NCBI RefSeq assembly: GCF_900104725.1
Contig: NZ_LT629758.1
Span: 9,510,001-9,574,000 of the forward strand
DNA: 64,000 nt
Source: Actinoplanes derwentensis
Lineage (GTDB): Bacteria > Actinomycetota > Actinomycetes > Mycobacteriales > Micromonosporaceae
Direction: 5' to 3'
The notes under the pieces are model-generated. The model saw only the letters and a list, made by a program, of their open reading frames with translations, was not told the origin of the DNA and made no database searches. The translations under genes were made by a program, and so were the position numbers. Positions 9,423 to 17,799 of this stretch are shown here, piece by piece; within the stretch, counting starts at the first letter, position 1; every line of letters starts with the position of its first letter.

Positions 9423-9704
9423 TCAGGAGTCCCGCAGGGACTCGGCCAGCTGCCGGACGAAATCGGGATCGTCCTCCGGCCCCACCGGACCGGCCACCGG
9501 GGCCGGGCGGACGCCGGATCGGGGTCCGCGCCCGGCCCGGAACCAGGCCGCCGCGCCGAAGATCGGGCAGAGCAGGATGAGTACGGCCCACGCGCCCCGC
9601 GGGAACGCCTGGATCCGGGACCGTTCGGTGATCAGGCAGTCGATCAGTGCCACCACGGCGAACGCGATGACGACCAGGAAGATCAGCGTGTTCACTCGGG
9701 CCAT
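9423..9704 (-). CDS. Small membrane protein with PLDc_N-like region, 93 aa
   Basis: Two hydrophobic segments separated by a short polar loop with Thr-Glu-Arg-Ser-Arg, then Trp-Phe-Arg-Ala-Gly-Arg-Gly-Pro. This matches the PLD-nuclease N-terminal (cardiolipin synthase N-terminal-like) membrane module found alone in many actinobacteria. The C-terminus is a polar cytoplasmic tail. Start: ATG at 9704, with an ATG at 9716 also possible. Function unknown. Confidence 0.72.
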   Translation of the reverse strand: MARVNTLIFLVVIAFAVVALIDCLITERSRIQAFPRGAWAVLILLCPIFGAAAWFRAGRGPRSGVRPAPVAGPVGPEDDPDFVRQLAESLRDS

Positions 9705-9769
9705 GGCGACAATCATGGCGACCGTGGGCGGCTGATTCGGGTCCGCCCACGGTGCCGTCCGGTTGCCGG

Positions 9770-10537
9770 TCAGGCCGCGCCGCTGAGGGCGGGCAGGTAA
9801 CCGTTGACGTACCCGCTGCTGTTCGGGTGGTAGGAGTTCTGTGGGGGAACGATCGTGAGGCCGTTGAGCCACGGGGCCGTCGAGCACACGCCGTGTCCAA
9901 TGAACTCGTCCCGCACGTCGGAGTAGACGAACCCGGCCGCCTCAGCCCGCTGCTCGATCATCTCGTCGAGCACCCGGGCCCCGTCGTTTATCGACTTCCG
10001 CTTGGCGACGCTCATCTCGCAGAGCACCGACGCGGTGTCGAAGATCAGCGGGTACGACAGGACGACCACCCGCGCCCCCGGTGCCTTCGCCCGGATCGCG
10101 GCGTAGGTGGCGTCGAGCCTGCCGGGCAGCGTGTTCGCCACGTACGCCTTGCCCTGGTTCACCTTGGCCGCGCACGCCGAGTCGCTGGCGGTCAGGCAGG
10201 TGACGACGGTCGGGGCGAACCCGGCGTCGTTGCCGCCGATGGTGATGCTGACCAGATCCGCGCCGGACTTCAGCGCCGGGATCTGACTGCCGAGGACGTC
10301 GTCGGTGGTGGCGCCACTGCACGCCAGGAACTGGAAGGTGGCCGGACTGTTCCGGGCCGCCCATCGGGCCGCGTAGCTGTAGTCACTGCGCAGGCACAGC
10401 CCGGTCTGGCCGGGTGCGCCGACGCCGGACGAGTAGGAGTCGCCGAGGGCGACGTAGTCGATGCTCGCGGCCCGGGCGGGAGTGGCCAGGACGAGACTCA
10501 GGAGGGATGTGGTGACGAGGACGGTTACCGATCTCAT
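9770..10537 (-). CDS. Secreted SGNH/GDSL-family hydrolase, 255 aa
   Basis: A signal peptide (first ~23 residues, ending Ala-Arg-Ala-Ala) is followed by the block I motif Gly-Asp-Ser-Tyr-Ser-Ser-Gly (nucleophile Ser34), block III Gly-Gly-Asn-Asp and a C-terminal Ser-Tyr-His-Pro-Asn with catalytic His237. The Asp normally three residues before the His is replaced by Asn-Ser, as in the Ser-His dyad esterases of this group. Six cysteines suggest disulfides, fitting secretion. Likely an extracellular lipase or esterase. Confidence 0.88.
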   Translation of the reverse strand: MRSVTVLVTTSLLSLVLATPARAASIDYVALGDSYSSGVGAPGQTGLCLRSDYSYAARWAARNSPATFQFLACSGATTDDVLGSQIPALKSGADLVSITIGGNDAGFAPTVVTCLTASDSACAAKVNQGKAYVANTLPGRLDATYAAIRAKAPGARVVVLSYPLIFDTASVLCEMSVAKRKSINDGARVLDEMIEQRAEAAGFVYSDVRDEFIGHGVCSTAPWLNGLTIVPPQNSYHPNSSGYVNGYLPALSGAA

Positions 10538-10700
10538 CGATGACCTCCGACGTAGGTCACCGAACGGTAAGCCCGCCTCTCGTGAAAAGGAATCCGGTGA
10601 ATTCGCTGTTACAAAGTAGTAAAGTTCATCGATATGACCTGGCTGGGTGGCTTCAGCTGATCCTCAGCGAGTTTCCAGATCCGCGCGCTAGCGTTCGATC

Positions 10701-11078
10701 ATGCAAGAGAGCCGCGCCCGCCGAGTCGTCGCCAGCCTGCGTGAGCGCCAAGTGTTCGCCCACCTGAAACTCCCCAGCGCCGGCCGCTCCGGCTACGCCG
10801 TCCGCGTCGTCCTGCCCGACGGCCGCGAGGCGACCTGGGGCGACGACGGATCGGCAGCCCTCAAAGCCCAGGTGATGCGCGACGGCGTCCTCGTCGGCTT
10901 CGTCGACTCCATCCCCGGCTCCGAGGACTTCACCGAAGCCCAAACCGTCGACGCCATCGCCGCCGCCGACTACGACCGCCCGATCGGCCGCTCCCGCCCA
11001 TCAGCCGGCCCGCACCGCCCACTGCCGCCCCCGCCACCACCGAGCCTCGCCCAGCGCCTGCGGGGCCTGAGAAGCTGA
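10701..11078 (+). CDS. Hypothetical protein, 125 aa
   Basis: Not recognised as a named family. The N-terminal ~85 residues look like a compact alpha/beta fold with Val-Arg-Val-Val-Leu-Pro-Asp-Gly-Arg-Glu-Ala and a later Gly-Phe-Val-Asp segment. The C-terminus is Pro-rich with seven prolines in a row before a basic tail. It stands alone, divergent from the SGNH hydrolase. GC3-biased codon use supports it as a real gene. Confidence 0.6.
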   Translation: MQESRARRVVASLRERQVFAHLKLPSAGRSGYAVRVVLPDGREATWGDDGSAALKAQVMRDGVLVGFVDSIPGSEDFTEAQTVDAIAAADYDRPIGRSRPSAGPHRPLPPPPPPSLAQRLRGLRS

Positions 11079-11083
11079 AGACC

Positions 11084-11540
11084 AACCCCTTTTCTGGTAC
11101 GAGCCGACAGCTCTCGCCGCATCGGGGTCATCACGTGGCGGCCAGCGCAAGGCAGGCGCCACTCCGGGCCTTCTCGCGACCGCCGGGCCGAATGCGTTGG
11201 TCACCGCCAACCCCGAACCACCAGCCGAGCTGTCGCGTGCCGACCTGGGGCGCGATCCGACCCTCAGCTCGGCACGCCATGCCGCGCGGGCCGTTGTGTG
11301 CCGACTTGGGGTGCGATCCGGACCTCAAGTCGGCACGCCATGTCGGGCGAGCGGTTGTGTGCCGACTTGGGGTGCGATTCGGACCTCAAGTCGGCACGCA
11401 TGTGGGGCTCGGGGTGGTGGTGACCACCGCATTCGGCCCGGCGGTCGCGGGGCGGTCTGGAGTGGCGCCTGCCTCGCGCTGGCCGCCACGAGACGACCCG
11501 GTTCGGCTAGAGCGTCTGATTCGTACCAGAAACGGGTTTT
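11084..11540. repeat. Nested palindrome: ~135-bp inverted repeat enclosing three 39-bp hairpins
   Basis: The left arm (about 11084-11219) and right arm (about 11405-11540) are imperfect reverse complements, roughly four-fifths identical by eye. Both contain TTTCTGGTACGA, GTGGCGGCCAGCGC, GGCAGGCGCCACTCC and CGACCGCCGGGCCGAATGCG in the same order when the right arm is inverted. Between them lie three 39-bp palindromes at 61-bp spacing. No convincing gene is present. The element occupies the gap between two convergent genes. It could be a MITE-like remnant or a structured intergenic repeat. Confidence 0.75.
11237..11397. repeat. 39-bp palindromic repeats, locus 1 (three units, 61-bp period)
   Basis: Units lie at 11237-11275, 11298-11336 and 11359-11397. 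Each begins GTGCCGAC and ends GTCGGCAC or CTCGGCAC, with a GGGG-TGCGAT-type centre. Unit starts are exactly 61 bp apart with 22-bp spacers. The same length and period recur at 19837-19936 and 56012-56111 with different stem sequences. Confidence 0.85.
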
Positions 11541-11607
11541 CGTGGGGGCGACTGCCGTGGGCGCTCGGGGTGACAGTGGGCACGGGGCCGGGCCGGCGGT
11601 CGGGGTT

Positions 11608-12627
11608 TCAGGCGGAGTCGCGCAGGACCAGGGGGGTGGGCAGGAGCTGCCCCACGGTTTCCGGGTTCTCACCGCTCAGCTGCCGGAGGACCGCCTGCGC
11701 GGCACATGAGCCGAGTTCCTTGGCGGGCTGGTGGACCGTGGTGAGCTGGGGCTGGCAGCGGACCGCCCACGTGCTGTCGTCGAAACCGACCAGGCCGACG
11801 TCACGGGGGACGTTGCGGCCCGCTTCGCGGAGGGCCTCGAGGGCGCCGGCCGCGATCGCGTCGGAGGCGGCGAAGACGCCGTCGATCTCCGGGTCGCGTT
11901 CGAGCAGGTCACGCATGCCTTTGACGCCGGAGCCGTAGTCGTAGTGCGGGACGTCGGCGACCAGCTCCTCGTCGAAGAGTGAGCCGAGGGCGGCACGGAA
12001 GCCGGTCAGGCGGTCGATGCCGGAGTCGCGGTCCAGGGCAGCGGCGATCATGCCGATCCGGCGGCGGCCGGTGGACAGCAGGTGCTCGGTGATGGCGACG
12101 GCCGAACCGACGTTGTCTATTCCGACGAAGGGGATGTTCTGCGCCAGGTCGGGTGGGTGGCCGATGAACGCGGCGGGCAGTGAGAGGTCGCTGATGACCT
12201 TGATGATCGGGTCTTTTGTTCTGGCCGAGACGACGATGGCGCCGTCGACGAAACCGCCGCTGAGGTAGCGGGCGACGCGCTCGTTGTCGCGGGCCGACTC
12301 GACGACCAGGCTGACCATCTGGTGATCGGCCAGGGACAGGGCGGCGTTGGCGCCCAGCATGATCGAGCCGATGTTGGGGTCGTCGAGAAAGAGCGAGTGC
12401 GGCTCGTGGGCGACGAACGCGACCGCCTGCGACCTGCGCATCTTTAGGGCGCGAGCAGCGTTGTTCGGCACATATCCGAGATCGCTCATGGCAGTCTCGA
12501 TGGCGGCCCTGGCCTCGGCGGAGACGTATCCACCGTTGAGAACGCGGCTCACGGTGCCCCGGGACATGCCGACCGCGGCCGCGATGTCATGCACCGTGGC
12601 TCGTCTGTGGGGCTGTGGCCGCGACAT
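11608..12627 (-). CDS. LacI-family transcriptional repressor, 339 aa
   Basis: The N-terminal helix-turn-helix reads Thr-Val-His-Asp-Ile-Ala-Ala-Ala-Val-Gly and Arg-Gly-Thr-Val-Ser-Arg-Val-Leu-Asn, followed by the hinge Val-Pro-Asn-Asn-Ala-Ala-Arg-Ala-Leu and a periplasmic-binding-protein-like effector domain ending in Thr-Thr-Val-His-Gln-Pro. It is divergent from the galactoside operon, and two CG-centred palindromes lie in the shared promoter region. It almost certainly represses that operon and responds to a galactoside or galactose-derived sugar; the exact inducer is not deducible. ATG start at 12627 without an obvious ribosome-binding site. Confidence 0.93.
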   Translation of the reverse strand: MSRPQPHRRATVHDIAAAVGMSRGTVSRVLNGGYVSAEARAAIETAMSDLGYVPNNAARALKMRRSQAVAFVAHEPHSLFLDDPNIGSIMLGANAALSLADHQMVSLVVESARDNERVARYLSGGFVDGAIVVSARTKDPIIKVISDLSLPAAFIGHPPDLAQNIPFVGIDNVGSAVAITEHLLSTGRRRIGMIAAALDRDSGIDRLTGFRAALGSLFDEELVADVPHYDYGSGVKGMRDLLERDPEIDGVFAASDAIAAGALEALREAGRNVPRDVGLVGFDDSTWAVRCQPQLTTVHQPAKELGSCAAQAVLRQLSGENPETVGQLLPTPLVLRDSA

Positions 12628-12677
12628 GTACCAACAGTAGCCGCCCCGCTATTGACCTCGTCGCAGGCCAGTCCTAC

Positions 12678-12695
12678 TGTGTGCACGTTCACACA
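12678..12695. promoter_or_regulatory. Probable LacI-type operator O2
   Basis: An 18-bp near-palindrome, TGTGTGCACGTTCACACA, shares the core GTGTGCACGT with the perfect palindrome 40 bp downstream. It lies in the divergent promoter region between the repressor and the beta-galactosidase gene. Two sites suggest cooperative or looped repression. Confidence 0.7.
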
Positions 12696-12720
12696 TCCGT
12701 AACCGCAGTTTAGGCTCGCG

Positions 12721-12746
12721 GAAATGTGTGCACGTGCACACATTTC
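12721..12746. promoter_or_regulatory. Probable LacI-type operator O1, perfect 26-bp palindrome
   Basis: Thirteen bases (GAAATGTGTGCAC) are followed directly by their exact reverse complement, with the CG-type centre usual for LacI-family operators. It ends 15 bp before the beta-galactosidase start codon, so a bound repressor would block transcription or leader clearance. Confidence 0.82.
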
Positions 12747-12761
12747 TTGACCAGGAGTTCT

Positions 12762-14747
12762 ATGAAAACCGTGAGCATGCCGCTCCCGGGCGTAAGCCTG
12801 GGATGCGACTACAACCCGGAGCAGTGGTCGCCTGACGTGTGGCGTGAGGACGCCGCCCTCATGCGACAGGCCGGGGTGGGCCTGGTGGCCGTCAACATCT
12901 TCGGCTGGTCCAACCTCGAACCCAGTCCGGGCAAGTACCGCTTCGACGACCTCGACCAGGTCATCGAACTGATGCACGCGAACGGCATCAAGATCAACCT
13001 GGGTACCGGCACCTCCTCGCCGCCGCCCTGGCTGACCGCGCTGCACCCGGAGGTGCTGCCGGTCGTCGAGGACGGCACGACCCGCTACCAGGGTGGCCGG
13101 CAGGGCTGGTGCCCGAGTTCACCGGTCTTCCGGTCCCGTGCGCTGGACCTGGTCGAGAAGGTCGCCGAACGGTACGGCGAGCACCCGGCTCTCGCCCTCT
13201 GGCACGTCTCCAACGAACTGGGCTGCCACAACGCCCTGTGCTACTGCGAGACCAGCGCCGAGGCGTTCCGGGACTGGCTGCGCGCCCGCTATCAGAAGAT
13301 CGAGACGCTGAACGAGGCGTGGGGCACTTCCTTCTGGAGCCAGCGCTACGGCGCCTGGAACGAGGTCCAGGTGCCCCGCCTGACGCTGTCGATCCGCAAC
13401 CCGGCCCAACTCGTCGACTTCCAGCGGTTCAGCTCCGACAACCTGCTCGGCTATTACCGGGCCGAGGCTGAGATCCTGCGCCGGCACTCGACCGTCCCGG
13501 TCACCACCAACTTCATGGTCACCGCGCACATCCGCAACCTGGACTACTGGTCCTGGGCGCCGGAGATGGACGTCATCGCCAACGACCACTACCTGGACCA
13601 CCGTCTGGGCGAGCCGGTCGCGGAGCTGTCGTTCGCCGCCGACCTGACCCGTGGGCTGGCCGGCGGACGCCCGTGGATGCTGATGGAGCAGGCGGCCGGC
13701 GCGGTCAACTGGCAGCCGCACAACCTCACCAAGGCACCCGGCGAGATGATCCGTAACTCGCTGACCCACGTGGCCCGCGGCGCCGACTCGCTCTGCTTCT
13801 TCCAGTGGCGGGCGTCGGCCCAGGGCGCCGAGAAGTTCCACTCCGCGATGCTGCCGCACGCCGGCACCGACACCGTCGCCTGGCGTGAGGTGCTCAAGCT
13901 GTCGGCGATTCTGGACCGGATCGGCGAGGTGGCCGGTACCGAGGTCGAGTCGGACGTCGCTCTGCTCTTCAGCTGGGACTCGTGGTGGTCGGCCGAGGGG
14001 GAGGCCCGCCCGTCACAGGCGGTCACCTACCTGGACCAGGTGCACGCGAGTCACCGGGCACTGCGTGAGCAGGGCGTGACCGTGGACGTGATCGCTCCCG
14101 GCACCGACCTGAGCCGGTACAAGCTGGTCGTGGTGCCCTGCCTCTACATGGTGTCGGACTCCGACGCGCAGGCGATCACCGACTACGTGTCGGCCGGCGG
14201 GAACCTGGTGGTCACGTTCTTCAGCGGCATCGTCGACGAGCGGGACCGGATCCGGCTCGGCGGCTACCCCGGAGCGTTCCGGGACGTGCTGGGGGTGCTG
14301 GCCGAGGAGTTCGCGCCGTTGCGGCCCGGGGACGAGGTCACGTTGAGCAACGGTGCGACCGGGACGCTCTGGACCGAGCGGCTCCGCACCACCACCGCCA
14401 CCGCGATCGTCACGTATGAGGACGGCCCGATGGCCGGGCTTCCGGCGGTCACCCGCAACCAGCACGGCGCGGGGACAGCTTGGTATATCGCGACAAATAC
14501 GCGGTTGTCTGATTTGCTCAAGGAGGCGGCTGACGTCGCCATGGTGAAAACCCACAAAGAAGACAAAAACCTTGAAGTGGTACGCCGGACCGGCGGTGAC
14601 CGCAGCTACCTCTTCGTCATCAACCACAGCCCCGACCCCGTCGAGCTCCCCGCGACCGGCCACGACCTGATCACCGGCCAGCCGGTGATCGGAGCGCTGC
14701 ACGTCGAGGGCGGCGGCGTCGCCGTCATCCGGGAGGAGGCATCGTGA
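12762..14747 (+). CDS. Beta-galactosidase, GH42, 661 aa
   Basis: Hydrolyses terminal beta-D-galactosides in the cytoplasm. The opening Gly-Cys-Asp-Tyr-Asn-Pro-Glu-Gln-Trp is typical of GH42. The acid/base is Glu152 in His-Val-Ser-Asn-Glu-Leu-Gly and the nucleophile is Glu309 in Met-Leu-Met-Glu-Gln. Cys117, Cys155, Cys160 and Cys162 match the zinc site of the family. A flavodoxin-like trimerisation domain (~390-590) follows. No signal peptide. The ATG at 12762 follows CCAGGAG; an in-frame ATG at 12726 lies inside the operator and is rejected. Its stop overlaps the next start, so the operon is coupled. Confidence 0.95.
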   Translation: MKTVSMPLPGVSLGCDYNPEQWSPDVWREDAALMRQAGVGLVAVNIFGWSNLEPSPGKYRFDDLDQVIELMHANGIKINLGTGTSSPPPWLTALHPEVLPVVEDGTTRYQGGRQGWCPSSPVFRSRALDLVEKVAERYGEHPALALWHVSNELGCHNALCYCETSAEAFRDWLRARYQKIETLNEAWGTSFWSQRYGAWNEVQVPRLTLSIRNPAQLVDFQRFSSDNLLGYYRAEAEILRRHSTVPVTTNFMVTAHIRNLDYWSWAPEMDVIANDHYLDHRLGEPVAELSFAADLTRGLAGGRPWMLMEQAAGAVNWQPHNLTKAPGEMIRNSLTHVARGADSLCFFQWRASAQGAEKFHSAMLPHAGTDTVAWREVLKLSAILDRIGEVAGTEVESDVALLFSWDSWWSAEGEARPSQAVTYLDQVHASHRALREQGVTVDVIAPGTDLSRYKLVVVPCLYMVSDSDAQAITDYVSAGGNLVVTFFSGIVDERDRIRLGGYPGAFRDVLGVLAEEFAPLRPGDEVTLSNGATGTLWTERLRTTTATAIVTYEDGPMAGLPAVTRNQHGAGTAWYIATNTRLSDLLKEAADVAMVKTHKEDKNLEVVRRTGGDRSYLFVINHSPDPVELPATGHDLITGQPVIGALHVEGGGVAVIREEAS

Positions 14748-15607
14748 AGGGCAAGAAGGGCCCACTCCTTTTCTTCATCGCGCCGTTCGGCCTGCTGTTC
14801 GCGGCCTTCTATCTGGCCCCGATCGGCTACGCGATCAAGCAGTCGCTGTACAAGATCGAGCGCCAGGGCACGTTCGGTAAGGCCCAGGAGGTGTTCGGCG
14901 GTCTCGAGCAGTACACCCGGGTCTTCGCCGACGGCCCGTTCTGGGGATCGATCGGCCGGGTGCTGCTGTTCGGCATCGTGCAGGTGCCGGTCATGCTCGG
15001 CGTCGCGCTGGCGCTGGCGCTGCTGCTGGACTCCGGCCTGGTCAAGGGCAAGGCGTTCTTCCGGCTGGCGTTCTTCGTGCCGTACGCCGTCCCCGGTGTG
15101 GTCGCCGCCATCATGTGGGGCTTCCTCTACTCGCCGAACCTGTCCCCGTTCACCCCGCTGACCAGCAACGTCGACCTGCTCTCCGCGGACTTCGTGCTCT
15201 GGTCGATGGCGAACGTGGTGACCTGGATCTACGTCGGCTACAACATGCTGATCATCTACTCCTCGCTGCTGGCGATCCCGCAGGAGGTGTACGAGGCGGC
15301 CCGCATGGACGGAGCCGGAGCGTTCCGGACGGCGTGGTCCATCAAGATCCCGCTGGTCATGCCGGCGATCATCCTGACCACCGTCTTCTCGATCATCGGC
15401 ACCCTGCAGCTGCTCGCCGAGCCGGCCGTGTTCCGCACCTTCAGCTCCGCGGTGACCAGCACGTACACGCCGAACCTGACGGTGTACTCCACCTCGTCCA
15501 TCCCGAACTTCAACCTGGCGGCGGCGTTCTCGGTGGTCCTGGCCCTGGCGACCTGCCTGCTCTCGTTCGGCTTCCTCAAGCTCACCCAGCGGGGGGCCGA
15601 CAAGTGA
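14744..15607 (+). CDS. Sugar ABC transporter permease, MalF-type, 287 aa
   Basis: A CUT1-family permease with six hydrophobic segments and the cytoplasmic EAA loop Glu-Ala-Ala-Arg-Met-Asp-Gly-Ala that docks on the ATPase. GTG start overlapping the beta-galactosidase stop (GTGA). It partners the next gene and the binding protein. It probably imports galactosides such as melibiose, raffinose-type oligosaccharides or galactobiose. The assignment to galactosides rests on the flanking hydrolases. Confidence 0.93.
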   Translation: MKGKKGPLLFFIAPFGLLFAAFYLAPIGYAIKQSLYKIERQGTFGKAQEVFGGLEQYTRVFADGPFWGSIGRVLLFGIVQVPVMLGVALALALLLDSGLVKGKAFFRLAFFVPYAVPGVVAAIMWGFLYSPNLSPFTPLTSNVDLLSADFVLWSMANVVTWIYVGYNMLIIYSSLLAIPQEVYEAARMDGAGAFRTAWSIKIPLVMPAIILTTVFSIIGTLQLLAEPAVFRTFSSAVTSTYTPNLTVYSTSSIPNFNLAAAFSVVLALATCLLSFGFLKLTQRGADK

Positions 15608-16437
15608 AGAACGTCAACCGCATCGGGCCCATGGTCGTCATGGGCGCCGCGACCCTCTACTTCCTGGTGCCGATCTGGTGGCTGCTGGTGGCCGCGTCCA
15701 AGAGCCGCACCCAGTTCAACAACACCACACCGCTCTGGTTCGCCGACTTCTCGCTCGGCGACAACCTCAGCGAGCTGTTCAACTATCGCGACGGTGTCTT
15801 CCTGCGCTGGATGCTGAACAGCGTCCTGTACACCGGCGGCGCCGCCCTGATCGGCACCGTCCTCGCCGCGATGTGCGGATACGCCCTGGCCAAGTACCGG
15901 TTCCCGGGCCGGGAGGCGATCTTCAACATCGTCCTGAGCGGGGTCCTCGTGCCGGCCACCGCGCTCGCCCTACCGTTGTTCCTGATCTTCAGCCAGTTCG
16001 AGGCGACGAACACCTTCTGGTCGGTCTTCCTGCCCAGCCTGGTGAACCCGTTCGGCGTCTACCTGGCCCGGATCTACGCCACCGCGAGCGTCCCGGACGA
16101 GCTGCTGGAAGCGTCCCGGCTGGACGGCTCGGGCGAGATCCGCACGTTCTTCACGATCTCCAGCAAGCTGATGTTCCCGGCCCTGGTGACGATCTTCCTG
16201 TTCCACTTCGTGGCCGTCTGGAACAACTTCCTGCTGCCGCTGATCATGCTCGGCAACGAGCGGCTCTTCCCGGTCACTCTCGGCCTGTACTCCTGGAACA
16301 CCCAGGTGAACCAGATTCCCGAGCTGCGGATGTTCGTGCTCACCGGCGCTCTCGTCTCGATCGTCCCGCTGGTGATCGCGTTCCTGTTCCTGCAGCGCTT
16401 CTGGCGCAACGGCCTCGGCTCCGGCGCCATCAAGTAA
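15604..16437 (+). CDS. Sugar ABC transporter permease, MalG-type, 277 aa
   Basis: Second CUT1 permease, with the EAA loop Glu-Ala-Ser-Arg-Leu-Asp-Gly-Ser-Gly and about six membrane segments. The GTG start at 15604 overlaps the preceding stop (GTGA), the same coupling as upstream. The frame is open far upstream, but that part is a shadow of the first permease. No ATP-binding subunit follows in the operon, so a shared MsiK-type ATPase encoded elsewhere is expected, as is usual for actinobacterial CUT1 systems. Confidence 0.93.
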   Translation: MKNVNRIGPMVVMGAATLYFLVPIWWLLVAASKSRTQFNNTTPLWFADFSLGDNLSELFNYRDGVFLRWMLNSVLYTGGAALIGTVLAAMCGYALAKYRFPGREAIFNIVLSGVLVPATALALPLFLIFSQFEATNTFWSVFLPSLVNPFGVYLARIYATASVPDELLEASRLDGSGEIRTFFTISSKLMFPALVTIFLFHFVAVWNNFLLPLIMLGNERLFPVTLGLYSWNTQVNQIPELRMFVLTGALVSIVPLVIAFLFLQRFWRNGLGSGAIK

Positions 16438-16455
16438 CCCCTGAAATCACAGAAG

Positions 16456-17799
16456 ATGAGGATCAAAGTGCGTCCACCCATGCGATCGCTCAGCGTCCTG
16501 CTGACCTCGGCTCTTGCCCTCGCCGCCTGCTCGTCCGGCAGCGACACCTCCACCGATGAGGCGACCGACGCGGGCAGCTGCGCCCCGTCGACCGGCAACG
16601 TCGAGCTGACCTACACCACCTGGATCCCGGGGATCGAGGACGTGGTCAAGCTCTGGAACGACAAGAACCCGACGATCCAGGTCAAGGTGCAGACCGGCCC
16701 GAACGGCAACGGCGGCACCTACGCCAACTTCTTCAACCAGCTCAAGGCCGGCAACGCCCCCGACCTGGGCCACATCGAGTACGACGCGCTGCCCAGCTTC
16801 CGCGTCCAGGACGGCCTGACCAACCTGGCCGCCTGCTCCGAGGTGACCGCGGCCAAGGACAAGTTCGTCGACTGGACCTGGGGTCAGGTCACCTTCGGTG
16901 AGGACAACTCGGTCTACGGCATCCCGCAGGACACCGGCCCGATGGCCATGTTCTACCGCAAGGACCTGTTCGAGAAGAACAACATCGCCATCCCCACCAC
17001 GTGGGACGAGTACACCGCCGCCGCCGAGAAGGTGAAGACCGCCGGTGGTTACATCACCAACTTCTCGCAGAGCGACATCAGCCAGTTCGCTGGTCTCTCC
17101 TGGCAGGCCGGCGGCCGCTGGTTCGCCAACGACGGCACCAAGTGGACCGTGAACTTCCAGGACGACAACACCAAGAAGGTCGCCGACTACTGGCAGAACC
17201 TGATCACCAAGAAGCTCGTCTCCAGCGTCCCGCCGTGGACCACCGAGTGGGACAACGCCTACAACAAGGGCAACGCGTGGACCTGGGTCTCCGCGGTGTG
17301 GGGCGCCAACTCGATCATGTCCGGTGCGCCGGACACCTCCGGCAAGTGGGCGGTCGCCCCGATGCCGCAGTGGACCGCCGGTGGCACCTCCGCCGGTAAC
17401 TGGGGTGGCTCGTCCACCGCGGTCTTCAAGACCTCGAAGCACCCGTACGAGGCGGCCAAGTTCGCCCTGTGGCTGAACACCTCCGACGAGGCGCTGACCG
17501 CGCTCAACAAGGCCGCCCAGCTCTACCCGGCGACCAAGTCCGGCGCCACCCTGCCGGCGCTGACCGAGGGTGTCGAGTTCTACGGCGGCCAGAAGATCTA
17601 CGAGGTGTTCGCGACCGCGTCCACCCAGGTCGCCGCCGACTTCGCCTGGGGCCCGACGATGACCGACACCTACGCGACCGCCTCGGACGGTTTCAAGGCC
17701 GTCGTCTCCGGCACCGGCACCCTCAACGAGGCGCTCCAGACCTCGCAGACGAAGACCATCGCGACCCTCAAGTCGCAGGCCATCCCCGTCGCCGAATGA
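16456..17799 (+). CDS. Extracellular sugar-binding lipoprotein, 447 aa
   Basis: Family 1 solute-binding protein. The signal ends in a lipobox (Ala-Leu-Ala-Ala-Cys), giving a membrane-anchored lipoprotein with a Ser/Thr-rich linker. The mature part shows Thr-Tyr-Thr-Thr-Trp-Ile-Pro-Gly and Pro-Gln-Asp-Thr-Gly-Pro-Met-Ala, typical of sugar binders. ATG at 16456 is the longest start; the GTG at 16468 has a better-placed GAGG and may be the real one. It delivers substrate to the two upstream permeases. Order in the operon (hydrolase, permeases, binder, hydrolase) is slightly unusual. Confidence 0.93.
   Translation: MRIKVRPPMRSLSVLLTSALALAACSSGSDTSTDEATDAGSCAPSTGNVELTYTTWIPGIEDVVKLWNDKNPTIQVKVQTGPNGNGGTYANFFNQLKAGNAPDLGHIEYDALPSFRVQDGLTNLAACSEVTAAKDKFVDWTWGQVTFGEDNSVYGIPQDTGPMAMFYRKDLFEKNNIAIPTTWDEYTAAAEKVKTAGGYITNFSQSDISQFAGLSWQAGGRWFANDGTKWTVNFQDDNTKKVADYWQNLITKKLVSSVPPWTTEWDNAYNKGNAWTWVSAVWGANSIMSGAPDTSGKWAVAPMPQWTAGGTSAGNWGGSSTAVFKTSKHPYEAAKFALWLNTSDEALTALNKAAQLYPATKSGATLPALTEGVEFYGGQKIYEVFATASTQVAADFAWGPTMTDTYATASDGFKAVVSGTGTLNEALQTSQTKTIATLKSQAIPVAE

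Noticed and set aside
11237..11397. A short CRISPR array (39-bp repeats, 22-bp spacers)
   Set aside because: Repeats differ from unit to unit and keep palindromic pairing, the spacers are alike at locus 1, arrays have only two or three units and no cas genes are near.
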